From NCBI GenBank assembly GCA_945860385.1, contig CAMAQD010000002.1, positions 124,001 through 188,000 on the forward strand: a DNA stretch of 64,000 bases. The letters run 5' to 3'. The position numbers and the translations under genes were made by a program. The notes under the pieces are model-generated. The model made no database searches and had not been told where the DNA came from. It was given only the letters and a program-made list of their open reading frames with translations. This DNA is from Flavobacterium psychrophilum (lineage in GTDB: Bacteria; Bacteroidota; Bacteroidia; Flavobacteriales; Flavobacteriaceae). Below, piece by piece: positions 8,899-15,498 of the stretch (within the stretch, counting starts at the first letter, position 1; each line of letters opens with the position of its first letter).

Positions 8899-9462
8899 AT
8901 GGAAGAACCTAAAAGATGCGGCTGGTGTTTATCTAGCGATTTATACAAAGAATACCACGACAAAGAATGGGGTGTTCCCGTTTATGACGATCAAAAATTA
9001 TTTGAGTTCCTGATTCTCGAAACTTTTCAGGCGGGATTGAGTTGGATTACTATTTTAAACAAAAGAGAAAACTTTCAATCTGCTTTTGATGATTTCAATT
9101 ATAAAAAAGTGGCGCAATATCCCGAAGAAAAAATTCAGGAATTGATGCTCGATGCCGGAATTATTCGCAATCAGTTAAAAATTAGAGCAGCTGTTTCTAA
9201 TGCAGTTGCCTTTATGAAAGTGCAGGAAGAATTTGGCAGCTTTAGCAAATACATTTGGGAATTTACGGGCGGAAAACCAATCGATAATAAGAGACAATCC
9301 TTAAAAGAAGTGCCTGCCACTTCTCCCCTTTCAGATGAAATTAGCAAGGATTTAAAAATGCGCGGGTTTAAATTTGTAGGTTCAACCGTAGTTTATGCAC
9401 ATATGCAAGCCACCGGAATGGTCGATGATCACGTAGAAGATTGTTGGAGAAGAAATCAATAA
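8899..9462 (+). CDS. tag: DNA-3-methyladenine glycosylase I
   Basis: This 187-residue base-excision repair enzyme removes 3-methyladenine from alkylated DNA. The family pattern is clear: an N-terminal RCGWC with a zinc-ligand Cys, HDKEWGVPV, the helix FQAGLSWITILNKRE with the substrate-pocket Glu/Trp region, and the C-terminal HMQATGMVDDHVEDC that supplies the remaining zinc ligands. Length is normal for the family. It has its own promoter and is convergent with aat, with the two coding regions overlapping by 7 bp at their 3' ends. Confidence 0.95.
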   Translation: MEEPKRCGWCLSSDLYKEYHDKEWGVPVYDDQKLFEFLILETFQAGLSWITILNKRENFQSAFDDFNYKKVAQYPEEKIQELMLDAGIIRNQLKIRAAVSNAVAFMKVQEEFGSFSKYIWEFTGGKPIDNKRQSLKEVPATSPLSDEISKDLKMRGFKFVGSTVVYAHMQATGMVDDHVEDCWRRNQ

Positions 9463-10097
9463 TTTGAGTTCAAAATTTTCATAAATTTATCTCTCTCAAT
9501 TTCACGACAGCCCAAACTTTGCAAATGTTCATTATGCACTTGGCAATCCAATATTTTATAATCGGCATCTTTTAATTGATTGACCAAAGCAATAAACGCC
9601 ACTTTTGAAGCATTTGAAACTTTAGAAAACATACTTTCTCCGCAAAAAACATGTCCCAAATCGATACCATACAAACCACCAACTAATTCGTCGTTTTGCC
9701 AAACCTCAACTGATTTGGCGATTCCCATTTCATTCAACTTACAATAGGCTTCAATCATATCTTGGGTAATCCAAGTTCCGTTTTGACCCTCGCGTTTTAT
9801 TTTTTGGCAATTCGAAATTACTTCTCTAAAATTCTGGTTGAAAGTGACTTTGAAAATATTTCTATCAAGAATGTTTCTCATACTTTTTGAAACTACTAAT
9901 TCATCTAGAAACAAAACCATTCTGGGATTGGGTGACCACCAAAAAATAGGTTCTCCTTCTTCAAACCAAGGAAATATTCCGCTTTTGTAAGCCAATATTA
10001 ATCGCTCTAGAGACAAATCGCCACCAATGGCGAGAATTCCATCAGGATTGGCTTCTGAAACGGGAGGGAAAAATAATTCTTTGGATAAAAAATACAT
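9456..10097 (-). CDS. aat: Leucyl/phenylalanyl-tRNA-protein transferase
   Basis: This enzyme adds Leu or Phe from aminoacyl-tRNA to proteins with N-terminal Arg or Lys, making them N-degrons for ClpAP/ClpS. The family signature FPPVSEANPDGILAIGGDLS at the N-terminus, GIFPWFEEGEPIFWWSPNPR, and GLYGIDLGHVFCGESMFS in the middle are all present. I start it at the second Met (position 10097), because family members begin close to MYFLSKE; the longer version from 10127 adds ten unconserved residues. It overlaps tag tail to tail by 7 bp. Confidence 0.93.
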   Translation of the reverse strand: MYFLSKELFFPPVSEANPDGILAIGGDLSLERLILAYKSGIFPWFEEGEPIFWWSPNPRMVLFLDELVVSKSMRNILDRNIFKVTFNQNFREVISNCQKIKREGQNGTWITQDMIEAYCKLNEMGIAKSVEVWQNDELVGGLYGIDLGHVFCGESMFSKVSNASKVAFIALVNQLKDADYKILDCQVHNEHLQSLGCREIERDKFMKILNSNY

Positions 10098-10184
10098 AGT
10101 TTTAGAACAAAAGTTTAAATTTGGCAAGGCTAATTTACATTTTAAAAATCAATCCTAATATTTTTTAGAAAAGCATTATAAACT

Positions 10185-10922
10185 ATGAGAACAAAACTCA
10201 CAACAATTCTATTTTCATTACTAGTTTATATAGGAAATGCCCAGACCAACGATTCTATTTCTTCTCCAAAAAATCAAGACAAACTTTCATATAAACAATT
10301 TATTGCTCCAATTGCGCTGATAACAGCTGGCGCCCTGATGGTAAACACAGAGCTAAATGAAGATTTGCAATCCAATGCTAACCGATTTTTTGGCGAAGAT
10401 TTCAAAACAAGTGTTGATGATTATCTACAATTTGCGCCAATTGCACAAATCTATTTGGGGGGAACTTTTGGATTTAAACCGAAGAACGATATTCAACATC
10501 AGACTATTAATATAGTTATAGCCAATGCTATTACGGGAACTGTTGTTTTTGCTACAAAAAATATAACCCAAGAAGAAAGACCCGATCAATCCGATAATTT
10601 GAGTTTCCCTTCAGGACACACTGCTTTAGCATTTACCAATGCGGCTTTATTGTATTATGAATTCAAAGATTCGAATTTATGGTATGCCAGCAGCGGATTT
10701 TTGTTTGCAACTACAACAGGAATTCTTAGAATTGCAAATAACAAACATTACACTTCTGATGTTCTTGCCGGCGCAGGAATAGGATTGGCATCAGGATTGG
10801 TTGTTTCCTATTGGAATCCTTTTAAGTCGGTGACTTTTGGAAAAAAGAAAAAATCGACGGCTTATGTTTTCCCACAAATTGGAAGCCAAATAGGAATGGG
10901 AGCACTTATTCAACTAAATTAA
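10185..10922 (+). CDS. Secreted/periplasmic PAP2 phosphatase
   Basis: This 245-residue protein has an N-terminal signal peptide (residues 1-19, ending NAQ). The PAP2 acid phosphatase motifs are in order: the K-x6-RP motif in KNITQEERP, FPSGHTALAF with the catalytic SGH, and RIANNKHYTSDVLAGAGIG with the R-x5-H-x3-D motif. It probably dephosphorylates lipid pyrophosphates or phosphatidic-acid-like substrates at the periplasmic face of the membrane. It is not similar in layout to the haloperoxidase-like gene at the left edge. It is a single gene, and a terminator hairpin follows. Confidence 0.85.
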   Translation: MRTKLTTILFSLLVYIGNAQTNDSISSPKNQDKLSYKQFIAPIALITAGALMVNTELNEDLQSNANRFFGEDFKTSVDDYLQFAPIAQIYLGGTFGFKPKNDIQHQTINIVIANAITGTVVFATKNITQEERPDQSDNLSFPSGHTALAFTNAALLYYEFKDSNLWYASSGFLFATTTGILRIANNKHYTSDVLAGAGIGLASGLVVSYWNPFKSVTFGKKKKSTAYVFPQIGSQIGMGALIQLN

Positions 10923-10943
10923 TTTCACTAAAGTCCAAAAAAA

Positions 10944-10963
10944 AGCCTTGAAATCTCAAGGCT
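10944..10963. terminator. Bidirectional terminator between PAP2 and DUF3127 genes
   Basis: An 8-bp stem (AGCCTTGA / TCAAGGCT) with a 4-nt loop is preceded on the plus strand by an A8 run. On the minus strand it is therefore followed by T8, an ideal terminator for the DUF3127 gene, and it is weaker for the plus-strand PAP2 gene. Confidence 0.75.
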
Positions 10964-10979
10964 CTTTCAAAACTATTTT

Positions 10980-11357
10980 TTAGAACGGTAAATCGTCCGG
11001 TTCATCTTCATTTAAGCTTGTTGCTGGCGGAAATGCAGCTGCAGAAGGCATTGGAGGTGCTTGAGGCGAAGCAGTTTCAGCTTGTGCTTTACCGATTCTC
11101 CAACCTTGGATTGTATTGAAGTAAACAGTTTCTCCTTGTGGATTAGTCCACTCACGACCTCTTAAATTGATGTCGATTTTCACAGCATCTCCTACTTGAT
11201 ACGTATTCAATAAATCACATTTGTCCTGAACAAACTGAACCAAAATATGTTGTGGATATTGTTCGTCTGTTGTAACAACAACATCTCTTTTTTTGAAACC
11301 TGCAGATCCAACCTCTTTGGTTTGATCAATCATTTTAATTTTTCCTGTAACTTCCAT
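10980..11357 (-). CDS. DUF3127 protein with SSB-like acidic C-terminal tip
   Basis: This 125-residue protein has an N-terminal small beta-barrel-like domain (about residues 1-90), a Pro/Ala/Ser-rich linker, and a tail ending in DEPDDLPF. The overall layout (OB-like core, disordered linker, acidic tip with final Pro-Phe) matches bacterial single-stranded DNA-binding proteins, whose DDDIPF-type tip recruits DNA repair partners. DUF3127 is a known Bacteroidota family without an assigned function that I can cite. No aromatic ssDNA-binding signature of classical SSB is obvious. It is a single gene with a terminator. Confidence 0.8.
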   Translation of the reverse strand: MEVTGKIKMIDQTKEVGSAGFKKRDVVVTTDEQYPQHILVQFVQDKCDLLNTYQVGDAVKIDINLRGREWTNPQGETVYFNTIQGWRIGKAQAETASPQAPPMPSAAAFPPATSLNEDEPDDLPF

Positions 11358-11587
11358 CTTGACTATATTTAATTATTGTTGTTATTCGGTTTCTAATTTG
11401 CTGACGATGAGCGAGATTTTCGAAATTTAAAACTCTCCTTGTTGCAAAATCTGTTTTACAAATATATCAATTTCTTCATTAGAAGTCAAACAAATAATAT
11501 GCACAAAAAGATAATTTTAAAACAATCAAAACCGGAAAAAATAAGAATCAGATTATTTCGTTATATTTATGCCACAAAAATCAATTT

Positions 11588-12742
11588 ATGCAGTTTTCCG
11601 AAAGTAGAAACACAAGTCGTTGGATTATTATTTTTGCTTCTTTTTTAATTATTTCATTAATACTTTGGAATACCTACACTTTCTTCCAAATATTCAAACA
11701 AGAAGAACGTTTAAAAATGAATCTTTGGGCCAATGCACAAAAAACCCTAATCAATGCTGGCGAAAACACTGATTTAGAACTTCCGCTTCAGATTTTTAGT
11801 AACAATACTTCCATTCCGATAATGCTTACAGAAAATGACAGCATTATCAATTCGATCAATATTGATGAGACAATTGTCAAAGACAAACAAAAGTCAATTC
11901 GGTTTTTGGCTGGTCTAAAAAACGAAAATGAGCCTATTGAAATTGAATATGTGCCAGGTAAATTTCAATATTTATATTATGGCGATTCGGAATTACTGAA
12001 AAAACTCAAATATTATCCTATTGCATTATTGCTCATTATTGTCCTGTTTGCCGCTTTGGTATATAATTTTTATAAGAGTACCAAAATGGCGACTCAAAAC
12101 AAACTCTGGGCAGGGATGGCAAAAGAAACGGCGCATCAAATCGGCACGCCACTCACATCATTAGTGGGTTGGGTGGAGATTCTAAAATCTGAAAATGTTG
12201 ATGAATCCACCACCAATGAAATTGAAAAAGACATAGAAAGATTGCAAACCATTACGGAACGTTTTTCGAAAATTGGTTCAGAACCCAAATTAGAAAATAA
12301 AGATATTATTGAGGAAACCCAAAAATCGTACGACTATTTGCAATCTCGATTTTCGAAACAAATTGAGTTTAAATTTACAGGCCCAGAAGCTCCCGTTATA
12401 GTATCTTTAAATCCTACTTTGCATAGTTGGACCATTGAAAATTTAGTCAAAAATGCCATTGACGCGATGAAAGGTCGAGGAAAACTCTCTCTAGAAGTGT
12501 TGCACGAAGGCGGTTTGGTCAAAATTAATATTTCGGACACGGGAAGCGGAATACCAAAAAACCAATACAAAAGTGTTTTTGAACCTGGATTCACCACTAA
12601 AAAACGCGGTTGGGGATTAGGATTGTCCTTAACCAAAAGGATTGTCGAGGAATACCATAAAGGAACTATAAAAGTATTGCATTCCGAAATTGGAAAAGGA
12701 ACTACAATGCAAGTCAGTTTTAGGGTAACCGAATTAATTTAA
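11588..12742 (+). CDS. Orphan sensor histidine kinase
   Basis: This 384-residue membrane kinase has a transmembrane segment at about residues 11-30, a periplasmic sensor region of about 110 residues without a recognised fold, and a second transmembrane segment at about 143-160. The dimerisation/phosphoacceptor helix has His183 in KETAHQIGTPLTSL. The ATPase domain has the N box (ENLVKNAIDAM), G1 box (DTGSGI), F box (FEPGFTT) and G2 box (GWGLGLSL). No response regulator lies next to it, so its partner is elsewhere. It converges with the transglutaminase gene, and the two coding ends overlap by 9 bp. Confidence 0.9.
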   Translation: MQFSESRNTSRWIIIFASFLIISLILWNTYTFFQIFKQEERLKMNLWANAQKTLINAGENTDLELPLQIFSNNTSIPIMLTENDSIINSINIDETIVKDKQKSIRFLAGLKNENEPIEIEYVPGKFQYLYYGDSELLKKLKYYPIALLLIIVLFAALVYNFYKSTKMATQNKLWAGMAKETAHQIGTPLTSLVGWVEILKSENVDESTTNEIEKDIERLQTITERFSKIGSEPKLENKDIIEETQKSYDYLQSRFSKQIEFKFTGPEAPVIVSLNPTLHSWTIENLVKNAIDAMKGRGKLSLEVLHEGGLVKINISDTGSGIPKNQYKSVFEPGFTTKKRGWGLGLSLTKRIVEEYHKGTIKVLHSEIGKGTTMQVSFRVTELI

Positions 12743-13918
12743 CGGAATTCCAAGCCACGACACTTTCGAAAACATGGTTTTCCGCACCATTTTAGACTTA
12801 CTTATATAGTTTTTTACAAACGAAGCATGTTCTTCGGCTAAGGCCAAATTGGATTCAATAGATTTTTTTATCGATGATAAATTGGATTTGTTTTCAGTTC
12901 CTGTTGAACCAACGGTATAAATATCATTTTGACATTTAATGAGTTTTTCTCTGGGTTTTTGAATCATATTTGTGATTTCATCATCCTGGAAAGTGGGTTT
13001 GAACTTGTTATTTCTGTAAAAAATAAAATCATTCAACAAAACAACCGCTTCATTCATTTCATTCACGATAGCATTCAGTTTTTCGATGTTGGCTTTTTGT
13101 CTTAGAAAGTTCAAATGTTCCTTTTTGCTTTTATAACTTTCTACAATCATAGCATTTTTCAAGCCGCTTTTCTCTATTCTTTCAGCGGATTCAAACAATT
13201 GATCAATTTCTGATAAACTACTTTGCTTTGCAATTTCTTTTTCGAAGTCGAAGTATTTCTTGGCTTTATTGATTTGCGTTTTCCCTTCATAAAACTCAGT
13301 ATTGGTAACCGGATAATTTGAAAACTGCCATAAATAATCAAAAGGAATATGAGAAGAAATGATTTTGCCAGGTTCAGTTTTAAAATAATAATCATTAATT
13401 CTCTTGACAAACTTACCATTCATCAAAGAACCGGAACCCCAGGTTGGGTCAAAAACATACCATTTATCATCAATTTTGGCCGCACACCAAGCGTGAGACA
13501 GCTTGTCTATTTTTCCGTTTTGTTTCGTATAACCAGAAATAACAACTGATTTTATACCAACCAAAGTTGCTATTTCACTGAAAATGGCAGCATAATCGCC
13601 ACAAATTCCTTTCTTGGTTTTTAATGTTTTTGCGATTCTGTCTTGCGGAGTTTCTTCGAAATTGACAGCAAACATATTTGCCACATCATAACTTATGTTT
13701 GAGGATGTCCAATAAAAAGCGGCACGAATTTTATCGTTTTCTGTTTTAAAATTGGCATTGATATAATTTGCAATATCTTCAGTTGAACCAGAAGCTTTTT
13801 GTGGAATTAAAGCGATTTTTTTGTCGATTGCAGCATATCCGACGTTGGTTTGTCCAAAACTTAAAATGGATGAAAGAAAAGTAAAAACCAAGAAAATATT
13901 CTTCATTTTTGGTTTCAA
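12734..13918 (-). CDS. Secreted transglutaminase-like protein
   Basis: This 394-residue protein has an N-terminal signal peptide (the segment MKNIFLVFTFLSSILSFG begins at residue 5, and the Met at 13906 may be the real start). The papain-like transglutaminase core has KGICGDYAAIFSEIA with the catalytic Cys, then HAWCAAKIDDKWYVFDPTWG with the catalytic His and Asp. The rest (from about residue 220) is charged and helical without a recognised domain. Such proteins may act as periplasmic cysteine proteases or in peptide cross-linking; the substrate is unknown. It converges with the histidine kinase and lies downstream of the HIT gene on the same strand. Confidence 0.8.
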   Translation of the reverse strand: MKPKMKNIFLVFTFLSSILSFGQTNVGYAAIDKKIALIPQKASGSTEDIANYINANFKTENDKIRAAFYWTSSNISYDVANMFAVNFEETPQDRIAKTLKTKKGICGDYAAIFSEIATLVGIKSVVISGYTKQNGKIDKLSHAWCAAKIDDKWYVFDPTWGSGSLMNGKFVKRINDYYFKTEPGKIISSHIPFDYLWQFSNYPVTNTEFYEGKTQINKAKKYFDFEKEIAKQSSLSEIDQLFESAERIEKSGLKNAMIVESYKSKKEHLNFLRQKANIEKLNAIVNEMNEAVVLLNDFIFYRNNKFKPTFQDDEITNMIQKPREKLIKCQNDIYTVGSTGTENKSNLSSIKKSIESNLALAEEHASFVKNYISKSKMVRKTMFSKVSWLGIPLN

Positions 13919-13933
13919 TGTTGAAGGCTATTT

Positions 13934-14323
13934 TTACAAATTGGCCTGAATTTCTTTGGCTAAAGTTTCAAATTCTTCTTTAGTCAAACTCACTTTGTGT
14001 TTGAATGTCATTTCTTGCATTTCGTTCAAAGGAATTAAATGAACGTGAGCGTGAGGCACTTCAAGACCTATGACAGCCATCCCAATTCTTTGGCATGGAA
14101 CCGATTTTTCGAGTGCAACGGCAATTTTTTTGGAAAACTGCATCAATCCAAGATACAAATCATCTTGAATATCGAAAAGTTTATCAATTTCCTGTTTTGG
14201 AACACATAAGGTATGTCCTTTTGCATTAGGATTCACATCCAAAAAAGCCAAGAAATTATCATCCTCAGCTATTTTATAGCAAGGAATTTCTCCTCTTATG
14301 ATTTTGGTAAAAATGCTTGACAT
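13934..14323 (-). CDS. HIT-family nucleotide hydrolase
   Basis: This 129-residue protein has the histidine-triad motif HAHVHLIPL (H-x-H-x-H) near the C-terminus and the N-terminal MSSIFTKIIRGEIPCYKIAED that is typical of Hint-type HIT proteins. The family hydrolyses nucleoside phosphoramidates and related AMP-lysine adducts. It is downstream of greA on the same strand with an inverted-repeat intergenic region of 67 bp between them. A greA-HIT pairing is common in Bacteroidota genomes to my knowledge. Confidence 0.92.
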   Translation of the reverse strand: MSSIFTKIIRGEIPCYKIAEDDNFLAFLDVNPNAKGHTLCVPKQEIDKLFDIQDDLYLGLMQFSKKIAVALEKSVPCQRIGMAVIGLEVPHAHVHLIPLNEMQEMTFKHKVSLTKEEFETLAKEIQANL

Positions 14324-14331
14324 TGTTGAAA

Positions 14332-14387
14332 GGTTAATTGTTTATTTGGTCAGTCGGTTAATCGAATAAACAATTAACCGATTAACC
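14332..14387. repeat. Nested inverted repeats between greA and the HIT gene
   Basis: GGTTAATTGTTTATT (14332-14346) pairs perfectly with AATAAACAATTAACC (14365-14379). A second stem pairs GGTTAATCG (14356-14364) with CGATTAACC (14379-14387). The two stems interleave, so only one can form at a time. On the minus strand the region follows the greA stop codon and precedes the HIT start, so it may tune read-through or RNA stability. No strong T run follows either stem. Confidence 0.6.
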
Positions 14388-14390
14388 TTT

Positions 14391-14867
14391 TTAGTCTCTA
14401 GAGATTTCCAGAATTTCGAATTTCAAAACACCATTTGGCACCGTAATTTCGGCCACTTCGCCTACTTTTTTCCCTAACAATCCTCTTCCAATTGGTGAGG
14501 TTACAGAGATTTTTCCGGTTTTGAGATCAGCTTCGCTTTCGGCAACAAGCGTATATTTCATTTCCATTCCATTGGCTTGATTCTTGATTTTTACATTCGA
14601 TAATACCAAAACTTTGGAAACATCAAGATGTGTTTCGTCAATTAATCGGGCGTTAGAGTGTATGTCTTCCAGCTTTGCAATTCTCATTTCGAGCATTCCT
14701 TGTGCTTCTTTGGCAGCATCATATTCGGCGTTTTCAGATAAATCACCTTTATCTCTGGCTTCGGCAATAGCTTGTGAAGCTTTTGGTCTTTCAATGCTTT
14801 TTAATTGATCTAATTCGTCTCTCAATTTTTTTAATCCTTCGGCGGTGTAATAAGATACATTGGTCAT
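14391..14867 (-). CDS. greA: Transcription elongation factor GreA
   Basis: At 158 residues it has the normal GreA length. It has the N-terminal coiled coil (YYTAEGLKKLRDELDQLKS), the acidic tip loop ARDKGDLSENAEYDAAKEAQ that reaches into the RNA polymerase channel, and the C-terminal FKBP-like domain with SPIGRGLLGKKVGE. It stimulates transcript cleavage by stalled polymerase. I start it at MTNVSYYT (14867). A longer open frame from 14981 would translate through a leader hairpin and adds residues not seen in GreA proteins. It is followed on the same strand by the HIT gene. Confidence 0.95.
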   Translation of the reverse strand: MTNVSYYTAEGLKKLRDELDQLKSIERPKASQAIAEARDKGDLSENAEYDAAKEAQGMLEMRIAKLEDIHSNARLIDETHLDVSKVLVLSNVKIKNQANGMEMKYTLVAESEADLKTGKISVTSPIGRGLLGKKVGEVAEITVPNGVLKFEILEISRD

Positions 14868-14891
14868 AACTTCATCATTTATATAAAATAC

Positions 14892-14931
14892 AAAAAATCC
14901 CATCAGGACGGGATTTCTTTCCACAAAGATA
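14892..14931 (-). promoter_or_regulatory. greA leader: -7 box and attenuator-like hairpin
   Basis: Read on the minus strand, TATCTTTG (14931-14924) is a -7 box. Only 8 nt further lies AAATCCC-(8 nt)-GGGATTT, followed by a T run (six T's in total, three of them in the stem), which is a small intrinsic terminator ahead of the GreA start. No upstream minus-strand gene needs it, since the neighbour is divergent. It could produce early termination in the greA leader. Confidence 0.5.
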
Positions 14932-15029
14932 GTATTATTTTTATTTATTCTATAAATATACGTTAAACATATCAATTTCAAAGTTAAATAAATTATTTTT
15001 GTTTGCCTAATTCTTCTAATTTGTCTGAA

Positions 15030-15449
15030 ATGAAAAAATATTTTCTTTTGTTGATTGCTTTTCTAATACTGTTTGGATGTAGCACTAATTCTACTAATAA
15101 TAACAATCCTTATATTCCCAATTATACTGTAAACGTGGATATTAATCTGAATCTGCCTCAATATTCTGATCTTAAATTTGTAAGCAATGCGGTTTATATT
15201 CCGAATCAAGGCGCTCGGGGAATTATAGTTTTTAATGCCGGAAGTGGTTATAATGCCTTTGATGCTGCTTGTCCCAATCAGGCTTTGAGTTCTTGTTCTA
15301 CAATGACTATAAAAGGAGGAATTATGGCGCTTTGTGCTTGTGATAACGCTGAATATAGTTTGTTTACGGGGCAATCTAAAGGAAAACAATATCCGCTAAA
15401 ACAATACCGCGTAGAGGTTAACGGGAATTTGTTGAGGGTTTATAATTAA
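15030..15449 (+). CDS. Lipoprotein with a degenerate Rieske-like domain
   Basis: From the Met at 15030 the product has 139 residues. It has a lipoprotein signal peptide with the lipobox LFGC (lipidated Cys17), then an Asn-rich linker. The C-terminal half follows the Rieske pattern, with box I CPN at 81-83 and box II CACDN at 102-106. Both expected histidine ligands are replaced, by Asn83 and Asp105, while the flanking residues of the fold and the late TG turn remain. It therefore probably no longer holds a classical 2Fe-2S cluster. A frame from 15003 adds nine residues but weakens the signal peptide. Role unknown. Confidence 0.65.
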   Translation: MKKYFLLLIAFLILFGCSTNSTNNNNPYIPNYTVNVDINLNLPQYSDLKFVSNAVYIPNQGARGIIVFNAGSGYNAFDAACPNQALSSCSTMTIKGGIMALCACDNAEYSLFTGQSKGKQYPLKQYRVEVNGNLLRVYN

Positions 15450-15451
15450 AA

Positions 15452-15479
15452 AATCCTGACAGCCTAAACCATCAGGATT
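15452..15479. terminator. Bidirectional hairpin between the lipoprotein and the TonB receptor
   Basis: AATCCTGA (15452-15459) pairs with TCAGGATT (15472-15479) around a 12-nt loop. A-rich and T-rich flanks on both sides suit termination of both convergent genes, with the stronger T run on the minus strand for the receptor gene. Confidence 0.6.
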
Positions 15480-15498
15480 ATAAAAAACTAAAAGTAAT

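Noticed and set aside
11439..11648. Possible 69-residue gene before the histidine kinase
   Set aside because: It overlaps the kinase start in another frame and reads as random AT-rich sequence.
14868..14981. N-terminal extension of GreA
   Set aside because: It would translate the promoter and leader hairpin and has no counterpart in GreA proteins.
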